The position numbers and the translations under genes were made by a program. Below are positions 1 through 11,000 of a stretch of DNA of 64,000 nucleotides, piece by piece (position 1 is the first letter of the stretch; every line of letters begins with the position of its first letter). Origin of the DNA: Polychytrium aggregatum (lineage: Eukaryota; Chytridiomycota; Chytridiomycetes; Polychytriales). Location of the stretch: NCBI RefSeq assembly GCF_025602895.1, contig NW_026516203.1:496001-560000 (forward strand). Direction: 5' to 3'. The notes beneath the pieces are model-generated. The model saw nothing but the letters and a program-made list of their open reading frames with translations. It had not been told where the DNA came from and ran no database searches.

Positions 1-1334
1 GGCCAGCTCAATGCCTACATGACTCCGCCTGTGTCCCCGCATCTTAAGCGCCGCACGCTCCCTGGAGCGACCGTCCTCGCAACTCCCCAGTCCGAGTCCG
101 TCTCCGTGCCCCCCTCACCCGCGGTGGAGCACCGAGCCCTTGAGTTTGTCTCGGCTCTGGATGAAACAGGCTCAAACAGCGACGACGTTGAGAACGCTGA
201 GGACGAAGGTCGCGTGCTTTTGTACGGCGAGCGCGTTGTCCTGCAGCACGTTGGGAGCGGGCTGCTGACGCGGCCGTTCATCATCTGCCACATCGATGGT
301 CGCGGCCAAATCACAAGTGATTTTGGTGCCGGAGCCGGTATGTATTTCCTTATCGCCATCATGACAGGTAGTCAAATCGGAGCCGCATCCGACAACTCAC
401 CGCTGCTCTTTGTTGTTGTTGCCCTACCAGGCCAAGGTCGGGGTATACCTGTCTGCCAGCTGCACAAGATCGCCTTCCAGCTCGCGGATAACCCCAATCG
501 TTTCCTGTGCCTCACTGACGGGCGGCACCGCGATCGTCTGGCTATGAACCTTGTGAATGTCGGCGACAACACTGGGGCAAGCTCATCCAGGCAGTCGTCT
601 CCCGCTCGCAAGAAGCCACGCCGCTCGCGGAGCATGGTTCGAGGACGAGAGGCCGAGGGCGATGATGAAGGCCTGGGCGACATGGACACATCCGTAGAAG
701 TGTCTCCGGGCGACCTGCCTTCCGACGAAGCCTTTAGAGGCGCCGATATGAGCGAATATGGCGTTTGGAGCATCATTGGCATCAGTAAGTAGCATCTCCA
801 ATCCCTCATCGTTGATGCGAGGCGCTTGACTGCACATAACGGTCTCCCACGATGGCTCGCCCTTGCTCACTACCCTTTCTCTGTCGCTCTCGGTGCCCTG
901 CATCTGCCTTTGTAGACCATATGGAGTACTCGTTTTACATTCCACCCGGCAACCTCGCAAGCCATCCGGAGCAGCCCCCTCATTTGTTTGACTCCAATGC
1001 GTCCATAGCAGGATCCAGCGCCCATCCCATCCCGATTGTCCACTCGACTCAGGTCTCGACCGAGAATCCGTCTCGGCTCACGCTCTTTGGTGAGAACTTC
1101 ATCCCAGACCTGGTGGTGCACTTTGGCGCCACCCCCGTTCTCTCGGCTGTGATCAACAATCCCAGCACAATCACCATCGATGTCCCTCCTGAGTTCCTCC
1201 TCGGAGACGGCAGCGGATCGATGGGTGGTGCATTCAAGCCGCAGCCAAGCCCAGACCGCCTGCCGATCCTGCTCGCTCGCCTCGACGGCGTTGTGTACAA
1301 CACTGGCCATTTCTGGTCAATCAAGATCGACTGA
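1..1334 (+). CDS. CSL (CBF1/RBP-J/Su(H)) family transcription factor, 3' part
   Basis: The 5' end lies outside the window. Exons 1-337, 431-784 and 916-1334 join in phase and give 369 residues ending at TGA 1332-1334. Segments LLYGERVVLQHVGSG and CQLHKIAFQLADNPNRFLCL match the beta-trefoil (BTD) region of CSL proteins, which contacts DNA. YGVWSIIGI followed by EYSFY matches the end of the trefoil, and the last exon, with SRLTLFGENFIPDLVVHFGA, is the C-terminal Rel-homology/IPT fold. The acidic stretch before LLYGERV and the Ser/Arg insert with KKPRR (possible nuclear signal) are the kind of long insertions known in fungal CSLs. The first intron (93 bp) is a multiple of three and reads through, but it inserts 31 hydrophobic residues into the trefoil and has good GT/AG ends, so I splice it. 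In the family these are nuclear DNA-binding regulators of the GTGGGAA-type site; the targets here are unknown. Confidence 0.88.
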
Positions 1335-2016
1335 ACCTGGACAGCGACCTGCCACCACGCCGGCGACCGAGGCCCGACAGCCCCAGCAAAGGCGCTGGAG
1401 CACTCGTTTGTTGGGGAACAGTGATGGCGGCTCTCGATTCCGAAAATACAGATATTTCATTGCAACAGCGCCTTTCCCCCGTCCACATCGTTTCAATTGC
1501 GAGCCGGATCGCGATAAGAAAGGTATCGATCAAAGAGACACCCAAGTGAATCCGGATGGGTGACGGTCGGACAGCCAGATTCGTGATATTGCTACCGCTG
1601 CGTTCATCGCCAGGACCTCATCTTGCAAAAGTTGCCTGTGGCCGTGAGAGCCACCGAAACACAGACAGCGAAAACAACACCATCTCCGACACAGAGGGAC
1701 TTGTGTGCGCAATATCGAGCACGTTTGGGAGAAGTGGGATGTCTGACACCAAAAAAAAGGAGGGGGAGGGTGCATCGAAGAGGAAGAGAACGGAGCAAAG
1801 AGAGAGAAAGAGAGAGGGAGCTCGAAAGTGATGGCGAGAGAGTCATGTAAGAGAAAAGCTCAGACGGAGGAAGGAGGTACGTGTGGCGAGCGGGGCAGAT
1901 AGCCACGAGAGAATACAAATGTGGGGGTGGGGAAACTGCACCAGCAAGTTGTGTGCAAAGGATGGGAGACAGGCGCACATTCCCGGGTTCGGCATTCATC
2001 CGCCGACATTGCTCAT
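1335..2016. other. Intergenic region between convergent genes
   Basis: This stretch holds the 3' ends of the CSL gene and of the TUTase-like gene. No ORF here has coding character. A purine-rich tract (aaaaaaaagga, then gagagaaagagagag) runs from about 1750 to 1860. I see no RNA gene. Confidence 0.6.
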
Positions 2017-5000
2017 CTACTTCTTCTTCTGCTTGGGCGATTTGGGCACCTGTTCACATAGTTTTGAAAATACATGGTCGCCTGTGCCTCCGCTTGTGCA
2101 CAGGATCTTGGATCCTCTGTGTCGATGGGGTGAACCACACACATCGCGGGATGTCTTAGCCACGGTCGCCGAGACGGTGCTGTCCTATCGCCCGTACCTT
2201 TACGGTGGATCAACGGCTCGCTCGCACGGGGTCACCGTCAGCACATACCTAATGAACTCTCCACGCACGTCAAACAGGGTCTCTTTGTCGATCGGCTGGC
2301 CGACATTGAGGTTTGGATCGAACGGATCCTCCACTGGGATTGCGCCATGTATCGAAGGGGCAGGTCAGTCGACTGGGTGGTACGCGCCAGCAGATACACA
2401 AACGCCCGGCTTGGCTTGACTTGCAGGTACGCCCAAGGGATTCCTCCGGACAACCATGGTGATGGCCAAAGCAAGATACACAGCGCTATTGGCTTACCAC
2501 ACAACCAGAAGCGATCCTTGATCGAGCCAGCGCGGCGGGCTTCCTGCTGACGCTGTTGAAAGGTGATGTTTGCCAGCGAAAGGTGGATAAAAGGGAGTGT
2601 CACGCATGAGAAGCAGCGCTTGCTAACCCCAAAGATCACACAGCCATCACTCCTTTGCTGGGCCGATTCCTCCAAGGATACATACCTCTTTAGTCCAGCC
2701 TTTGTCTTCCTTTGAGAGAACCTTGCCAAAACGCACGCTGGCAACGCCGTGGACATACGGGAACTCGGCGCTGTAATACTTGAAGAAGGCAACTACAAGC
2801 TCTCCGAGCGACTCTGTGTTGCTAGAGCTCCAGATGCTCGAGAGCTGCTCCAGATCGCTGAAATACTCTGCGGACGAGGACTCGCTTCCAGATTCCGGCA
2901 CTTCGGGCTGCTGCTGGAGTTGCTGCAGACAAGGGAAAATGCCACGGATCTGGAAGAAATGGATAATCATCAAAATGTAACAGTAGCTGGCAGCCACAAT
3001 GTGAGGCCGGGGTTAGTACTTGTGCACAGAAGCGGAAGCAGAAGCTATGTCGCGGCCCACTGCATCACACCCGGCTGTATCCAGGTATTTACCTCGACAG
3101 TGTGCCAAAGTGGGGTTCATTGAGGCTTCGCATCTTTGCCCAGTACTTGACTGCAGAGTCAAGGGTGAATCAAGTCAATGAACAGAGCCGAAGAAGAGGG
3201 AGGGGAAAGCGCCATCGTTCGGTTCCTATCACTCGGTCGCGATCCACCCATCCATTGTGCTTACCGACAAGCACCAGGTACTTGAACCGATCGTCAATCA
3301 TAGCGTAGGTCTTGACCAACTCATAGCTTTTGGCGGCGCCTCGGTTCTGGATTCCCATCTCACAGCGGATGCCACTGCACAGTCGGGGTTTGCGAATCGG
3401 TGGATTAGTCACGAATCAGTAGGCCTCGCTTCAGAGACTTTGTCGCATTTCGGCGCTGTCGTTGTACCTGACAGGATCCTTGAACTTGACAATAGGAACC
3501 CTGGTTCTTGTCAGCATCTTGACTTCTTTCAGACCGGCTGTGTGTAAGGAGTTCATGGCATACGATTCGATCAGTCTAGTGCTCACACGAGCCCCGCTCT
3601 GTGTCAATATACGTTCCCGATCGCTGTGCTCTGAGATGCTCACCGGCTTTGAGAGCGTGCCCGATTTGCTCAATGATCTGGACCGGCGAGAGCGTGCCTT
3701 TGTTGTCGTACACCAAACCCAGCTCGATATCTAAATGTATCGGAGATTCGTCAGTCCATGAGAAGGAAGATGGGCATGCTGGCGCCGTTGAAGTCTTCAT
3801 TATGCCTGAACACTAACGACACCGATACAGCAGTGCACCAATATGGCAATGCGCCGACACCCACCTTCTCCTTTCAGCGTGAACTCGAGGGTTTTGAGCG
3901 GCAGCGACAGAATTTGCAGATTCTCAAAGTGATCAGCCAACAGGGTCTCCAGGATCTTGACGAGCGTCACCGAGGCCCTCCACTGCTGGTCTTCGAAAGA
4001 CTGATGCACGACCTTCCCCATGGTTCGGACACCCAGGGTCCTCGACTCGGATGCTTGCGATGAAGCGCGAGAGTGTGCCGCACTCGCTCCGGGCACTGGG
4101 GTAGAGAGAGTTCGATAGGAAAACTCCCTCTGAACAACCGGGAACGGCTCGAAGCAGACGCTATCGCAGAGCTCTTCGGTTTCCTTTGTGAGCTGGTTAA
4201 AGTACTCGATCGTGAGCTTCTTCTCATCCACTTTGAGCTTGGATGTTTGGATTTCCTTGAAGATCCGGAGCTCGGTCGCCGGTGTTTCGCCAGGAACGGG
4301 CTCGGCCGTTGCGGAGGCGCTCCCTTCGAACGGCTCGTCGGGATCGCGGTGAAGCCGGTCTGGGAGCTCGAGCGACGAGCGACATGAGTAGCTCTCAGGG
4401 GGAGGCGACAAGGAGTCATCTTGGAAGACATCCAAGGCATCTTCATGAAGTGCGGTTTGCACAGGACTACCGACATTCTTTGGGCTGGTGTCCGAACATC
4501 GACTGCGAGGGAGGGTTGTGTCGGTTGGCGCCTCGTCGGCGGCGACGATAAGGACGCTCTCATCCTCGGTTTGGTCGGACGGTACTTTCTCATCCGTAAC
4601 GGGCTTGTCCGACGATGCAGGCTCTGTCACATCGGACAAGTAGCTGCCGGGGGGCTGCCCATCCCGGGACAAATCGGTCTCGCCAAAGTTGTCATCGGCG
4701 GTTGCCTCGGAGTCGCTTAAGAGGTGATCAGCGGGAGGAGTGCGGTCCAAGATTCCTTCAACATCGCGCTCTCGTGATGGCTCCATATTTTTGTGGTGAT
4801 CCGATGCCGGAGGAACCGATCCATCCGCGCTGGCTGGCTGGGCCCTGTCGTGGACCGACAGAGCAGCTCGATCAAGGGCGTCGGACAGGGGTGAAATCAA
4901 GTCCAGCGCAGGGTCCGGAGTAATGGGTTCGCCGCCGACAGGGACAACGATGGGGTCGCGATGGGAGCTTTCCGCCACTTTGAGGACGCTGTCCGCCCCT

Positions 5001-7182
5001 GCTGTTCTTGGCACTTTGAAATCTTTGTTGTTGCTGTCGACGTCATGAACACCATCGGCATTATGGGTTCTGTCGGTCGCGCCAGCCTTGTTAGGCTTGC
5101 CAGCGTCAGAGAGCTTATCCGCATACTGCTCCCACAGCAACTCGATGGCTGATTTTTGCGCAACCTTGTCGGCCGTCGGCTCGGTCCTATCGCTGCCTCG
5201 TTTCTCTCCAGAGCTGAGCGACACAGGCACGGGAAGCTGAGGCTTGGAGTTTCGTTTGGCCTGGCCATGTGCGGGCACTGGAGTGTATGTCATAGTCGGG
5301 CCCAGGCTGGGGCTCGAAAGATGAGATGGGACGGGAGTAGGGACGGAGAACGACACACCGCTTCTGACTATAGCCTCGATTGCCGCGGCCGACAGGGCCT
5401 GCGATGTCGCATCAAAGTAGGTTTGTCCAAGCGATTCCCGGCGGGTTTGGACAAAGTTCTGATAGTCCAGCTGCCGCTTGCGATCCTCCTGCGCAATGTA
5501 CTCGGCAAAGACGGCGGAGGGATTTGACGTTCGATAGGCGCTTTGTGGGTTGACAGAGGGTTGGCGCTGGTCCGGATAGGGCGCTCCGACACCAGCCGCA
5601 TATGGGTGCAGAGACGGCGAAGGCGGAAGCTGCATCCCCGGAACATGGCCGCTAGATTCGAGTGCGTGTGGGCTGGAAACTATTGTTGGCCCGAATCGTG
5701 GGGAAAAGCCAGGCCCAGGCATGGTGGAACTCTTTGCATAATCGGGCTTGTAATGAAGAGCGCCGTCGGGTGACACTGGGTTGGATGCAAGACTGTGGGG
5801 TGATGCAGCCATGTTCCGCGGGGCAGGGTAGATCTGGGGTTTGAGATTCGAAGGCGAGCTGTAGCCCGTGTTGATGCGCTGGGTGAGATGGCCAAAGCCA
5901 CTGGCGGAGCCTGCAATGGCGGATGTCCCGTTCGGGGGTTGGGTTGCAGGTGAGAACGGCACCGAAGCGGAGGGCAGCGACATGGGCGGAGGGACGGCCG
6001 CCATGACCGAGAATACTCTCGGCGAAGGCGTTGCCGAGCGCCGCTGCTGCGAAAGCGTACTGTGGTGCGACGGAGGCTTGGCCGAGGGTGGAAGTGGAGG
6101 AAGAAGGGAGGGGTCGTAGTCGCCGGGCATCGGATTAAAGGAAAGGTTTGGTGTTGAGGACCGACGATCGATCTGGGCGGTGCTTGCCCGCGACGAGGGG
6201 GCCGAAGCATGGTTTGTGGACCAGATCGAGTCGGCGGGGATAAGGCCCCGCGGACTGGCCAGAAGAGCCGGCGATACAGGCACCGACTGAGCCGTCCCTG
6301 CTGCCGATGTCCTCCAAGCATGCATATCGTCAGCGGACGGACGGCGGGCCATGCTGTTGGCAGCCCCCATCGATCCATAGTTCTGGTAGGGATTGTCACC
6401 GAAGGACATTGCTGGCTCGCCAATGCCCTTGACATAAGCCAGATTGTCGGACTTTGCGTTCTTGATGGTCTTGTAGCTCGTGGTCGGGGGCTGCTTTGGT
6501 TTATGGAGCAGGATCGTCAGCGCGGCGAGAGAGGCAGTGCGCCATGAGCGAAGCGGCATGATGCAGGCCTGGGTTCTATAATTTATACATTTATCGGGTG
6601 CCCAGCAAGTACACTCGGCCAATCTGAGGTACTTACATCGATTTGCGGCGGACCCAGCGCAAACTCATCGATCCCTGTGAGCGAAGGAGACCATGGTACC
6701 GTTGCAGGGACCGTGGTGCTGTTGCTGCTGGCGCTGGGATTGGCGCTGCCGCCGACTCCGACCGGATTGATGTTGCCGCTTGCCGGAAACGACCGCGGCG
6801 AGAACGAGGGCTCGGAAAAGGACGACCAGGCAGGGTGGAAGGATGGCGACGGCCACTCCTGGCTATCCATGTGACGAGGGTGCCTGATATTGGAGAGGCT
6901 CTGACGCTTCGCGGACGTGCTCGGATCGCCCGAGGGGCCTGAGAATGAGAGCCTTGGCGACGGCAGGCTCACGCGGGGTTGCTGGGGCTGCTGGGATTGC
7001 GGAGACTGCACGGACGGCATGAACGGCATGGACGGATCGGCATTGTTCCGAGCGACGGGTGTACCCGTCTTGCCCGATTCCAGCGAATGAGGACAGGGCA
7101 GCGCCTCTGTCGCTGCCGAGGCCAGATGCGGGTTGGAAGCCGATTCGAAGGCGCAGATGGGGCAAAACGAAGCGGTGGTCAT
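2017..7182 (-). CDS. Cid1/TUTase-like nucleotidyltransferase with degenerate active site
   Basis: Ten exons: 7182-6637, 6568-3865, 3730-3644, 3537-3468, 3374-3265, 3150-3093, 2986-2686, 2552-2498, 2333-2249, 2116-2017 (1371 aa). About 1000 N-terminal residues are low-complexity (Pro/Ser/Gln, then acidic) without a recognised fold. The C-terminal third is the non-canonical poly(A)/poly(U) polymerase fold. RTRVPIVKFKDPVSGIRCEM, KYWAKMRSLNEPHFGTLSSY, YILMIIHFFQ and SLGELVVAFFKYY align with Cid1-type enzymes, and LCVEDPFDPNLNVG is the PAP-associated nucleotide-recognition motif. The catalytic residues are altered. The GS motif is replaced by ILSLPLKT, the DxD pair reads D1084-I-E1086, and the third Asp is Glu (C-E1141-M, codon 3361-3359). 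It may be a pseudo-transferase acting in RNA binding or a complex, or an enzyme tolerating Glu ligands. The start is the first in-frame ATG; an upstream exon is possible. The C-terminus is basic. Confidence 0.85.
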
Positions 7183-8020
7183 CCAAGAGAAACCAGCGTG
7201 TCCGATGTGGGAAACGGATGATGCCGGACGCTGAGTCAGACCGAGACGGACGGCGCTTGAGACCGAGAGGGCTTGTGGAGCTGGGAGGGGGGACTGGCAA
7301 TGAAAAGTAACAAGCAGGATAGGAAGAGGCAGTCGAGATGAAGGTGCTTCCAAGCGACTGGCGATTCGAGCGAGCAAGAGAGAGAAGGGCAAAGGAAGCA
7401 GCGGGTGGATCCGATCAGATACACATCAGGAGACGCAGAGACGGACATCCATCGAGGCATGCGCGGCAGCAGCGGCGATTGCGTGGGAGCCGAGCAAGAG
7501 ACACAGCGTGCATGACAAGCTGATCAGCAGGGGGCCGCAGCGTCGGCATGCAGAAGACATGCAAAAGACTCACCCCGGAACGAACGCAGTCCACCACCGA
7601 CGGAGGGGACAGAGGAGGAGCAGGCCGGCGAGGAGAAAGAGGAGTGCGATGCCCAAACACAGGCTTGCGGCTCAAGCTCGCCAGGCCGAGGAGGCTTGTG
7701 CCCAGCCGAGGAGTGGAGTGCTGCCAAAGCCAGGGCCGAGGGCGTGCTCGCCGAGAGCGAGGCGAGGAGGCGAGGCCGGCGCCGAGGCCACACACTGCCC
7801 GCAGTCGCCAGCTGCCGCCAGCTGCCCGCCGAGAGCCGCCCGTCCAGCCGAGAGCGCTCTCGCTGCCGCGCTTTCAAACTCCGACGCAACGTGCTGTCGG
7901 CGCCGCGCACCGCGATTGGCCAGTCGGATCGAGTGTATTCATGACCAAGGGCGGCATGGGATTTGCTGCTGGCTGTCGAGCTCTGCGGGATTTGCCCAGT
8001 TCGCTGCAGATCCGGTGTCC
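7183..8020. other. Intergenic region between TUTase-like gene and AP-3 delta
   Basis: Both neighbours are on the minus strand. This stretch carries the promoter and 5' UTR of the TUTase-like gene and the 3' end of the AP-3 delta gene. The long plus-strand ORF at 7508-8551 overlaps the antisense of AP-3 delta coding sequence and has no recognisable product. Nothing else is seen. Confidence 0.5.
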
Positions 8021-11000
8021 TCACCAGGGGAGCTCGTGGGTCCACTCGTCAATGTGTCGGGCAATCGCCTCAATCAGCTCGACATCGCTGCTCTTGAGCT
8101 CCACGGTCCACACGGTGTTGGTGCTGCTCTTTCCAGCTGTTTTCTCGTGGCGAACCTTGATGAGTCCTGCCACACGGGCCCCGTCCAGCGACTGTCCAAA
8201 CACCGAAACGGCTCTGGGCGATTTCCCGTCGCTGCGGTCGAGGATGGCCACGGCCTGAAGTCGGAGCTGGCCGAGCAGGGCTGTTGTGATCGGGCCGAAC
8301 GAGTCGACCGCCTGCTGGCTCTCTGGGTCGAGCACGAGCCCCGGGGCCACAAATCGGGCCGAGGCAGACTGAGGAAAATCTGTGTCGGAAGCAAGCATTG
8401 CAGCAAACTCGTCTTCGCTCACGCGCTGAAGGGCCTCGACAGGAGTCAGGAACACCGTTGGCGGCAGCGGCAGGAAGAGCGACAGCTTCTGATCCTCCTC
8501 CGCCTACACAACGGTCGAGACCGGCAAGACAAAGATACGCACAGAAGATGAGAACCCGAGCGACGCTCCATCAGATCGCCTCGCTCACGCAGCTCAGACA
8601 GGCCATGGATCGTGCATGATCGAGCGTCGGCTGATGTGAATCAGCCGACACGGGCCAGCGTATCCAAACACAAAGATTGAAATCGCGCAGCTTCAACTTA
8701 CCGGCGTCGTCCAGGTCACCACAGCCTCGAGAGTCAGGCCGGTGTTCTGCAGCGACAGCTTGCTTACTTCAAACGTTACGGCAATTCCACCGGACTGGCC
8801 CGGATACACCTTGTTGGGTATCGAGAAGGGGCCAACCATTCCCGTTTGCTTGCAGACTTCCTGGATCTCCTCGGATGCGCTGGCCTTTGGAATCCAGTCC
8901 GGTGGGACCGTAAACCTCTCGTTCTCCAGGAAATAAAACGATATGAAGGACGGCTCCTCGCTCGAGATCGAAAGGTTGTTCACAAGGATCCGGATCGACA
9001 CCATGAGGTTGTCAGTGCCGGCACCGGCGGTCGTGGGCACGGGCTGCCAGTCGAACGCCTGCAGGCAGAGAAGCAATCGTCGGCCCTTTAAATATGTGCA
9101 GTGGTCCCCACAGCCAATCCGGCACTTTGCCTTCGCAATCTACCACGGCGGGGAGTGGGTAGGGAGCGAGTAGGCAAGCATATCGACCACCGATATCAAT
9201 CTGGATCGACTGCACTTACGATTGTCAGCTTATCATCCCCATACACTTGCTTGAAAGCCTCTACCGGGACAGTTGGAATGGCGGAATCGGTGTGAGCGCC
9301 GCCGAGCAGCGGCCGTGACTCCTTGGGTGCAGCAACAGGTGCATCAAGGTCGACGACCCTCTTCTTGGGCGCCTTTGTCTTGGATGAAAACGCAGAGGGC
9401 AGCAAAATTGAGCGTGAGCACTTGCAGATGACGGTAGAGAGAGAGCTCGGTGGGCTCCGCAATTCCCTCGGCCGTCAGATTGTGAACCAGCCAACGACCT
9501 CCTTGGACGGCCCAGCGCGCATCGTTCTTCGATAACATGCCACCATCCGCCCGTGATCTCCCGCTGACGTGGATTTCCATTCCCTCACAACCCATTTGTT
9601 GCCGCGCCCCAACGCACAAGTCAGTCACTCTGTCTGGCGACCACACTCGCCGGCTCGGCGACACACCTTCTTGGCTTTGGGCTTGGTGCCCTCGGTAGCA
9701 TCAGCCGTGATCTGTTCTCGGCCTTGGCCTTGGCTCTTCTTCTTTGGCTTGGGCGGCTTGGCTTGGGCCGCGGATGTATCCACGCTCTCCTGAATCTGCT
9801 CCTGGCTCGTGGAGACAGACTCGGGAGCCGATGCAACAACGCTTGTCGACACCTTCTGGGTCTTCTTGACCTTCTTTCGGGTGATGACAAGGTCGTCGAC
9901 CTGGCTGGTAACCTGCGCGACCTCGTCCTTGGTCGCAGCAGCCTTCTTCTTGCTCGCCTTGACTTTGCCCTTGCTGTCGGGGAGGGTAGCGGGGGCGACA
10001 GTGCCGCGGCTGGAGAACGTACTAAAGTCCAGGGTCACGCTCATGACTGCAGCTGTGTCGTCGTCGATGGACTGGCTGGGCGGCGTGACGTCGTGCTCCA
10101 AATCAGCCTCGGTGACGCCCTCCGGCAGCTCGACCTGGGTGTTGATTTCGTAGACCTGCGCAGGAACAGGGCTCGCCGCCTCCGCGACAGACTTTTTGGT
10201 CTTTTTTGTCTTCTTGGGCTTGGCCGCTGCATGGAGCCACGAAGCGTTAGACCGTGCGGAATGCCAATCCGGCAACATGGCGCTGTACGCAGTCAGGGGG
10301 GGGGTGCATGCTTACCCCCCAGCACTTCCTTCAGGTCAACGATCGGCACGCTTTGGTCGAGATCATCGACCAAAGCGGTTTCCTTCTGGGGAGTGGGTGT
10401 CGATGCCGGCAGATAGAATGGGTCGTTTTGCTTCTTTCTCTGTGCAGAAGCCTTGCGTGCCTGGGATTCGCATGGACCAAAGCACCGAATCAGCCTCTGA
10501 TGGCAGTGTTCTCATTTTGAAGGACCCATCGTGGCTCTCTCCATGTCACCCCTCACAGACGCAATAGACCAACCTCGGCATCGGATGCCCGGGTGGCCGA
10601 ACTCTTCTTTTTGGTGTGCTCGGCATAGGCTCTGAAACCAAGTTCGTCACCCGAGTCCTCGAGATCCTCGTCTCTGAGCTCGTCCTCGTCGCTCACGGCC
10701 TTTTCAGCAACAGGTGGATAGATCCAAGTGTCAAGATCAAGGCCGTCGGGAACAGGAACCTTGCGCTGAGCGCGAGGGGCCACTGGGTTCAGCTCGGCCG
10801 CAAAGAGGCTGCTGACTTCGGTGAGAATCGGTGGGATGGCCCACTCGTCGGTAGCAGCGCCAAGATCAATGTCACTGAGAATGACTAAAGACATGGTGGC
10901 CTGCAACACACAACGTGGTTTGGTCAATGGACAGCACGAAGCAGGTGGAACGAAGCAGGCGGCACAAAGCAGGTGGCACGGATTAGCACATAGGAGCAGA

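Noticed and set aside
338-430. Read-through of the first CSL intron as coding
   Set aside because: It would insert 31 mostly hydrophobic residues in the trefoil; the donor gtatgt and acceptor ctaccag are good.
7183-7392. Further in-frame extension of the TUTase-like first exon
   Set aside because: The open frame before 7182 has no ATG (the apparent start at 7392 is TTG), so the first real ATG was used.
7508-8551. 347-codon plus-strand ORF
   Set aside because: Antisense of the last AP-3 delta exon and GC-rich upstream sequence; no recognisable product.
9379-9666. Extra AP-3 delta exon (ARWAVQGGRWLVHNLTAEG)
   Set aside because: The stretch looks coding-like, but I found no acceptor/donor pair that keeps phase 0 on both sides.
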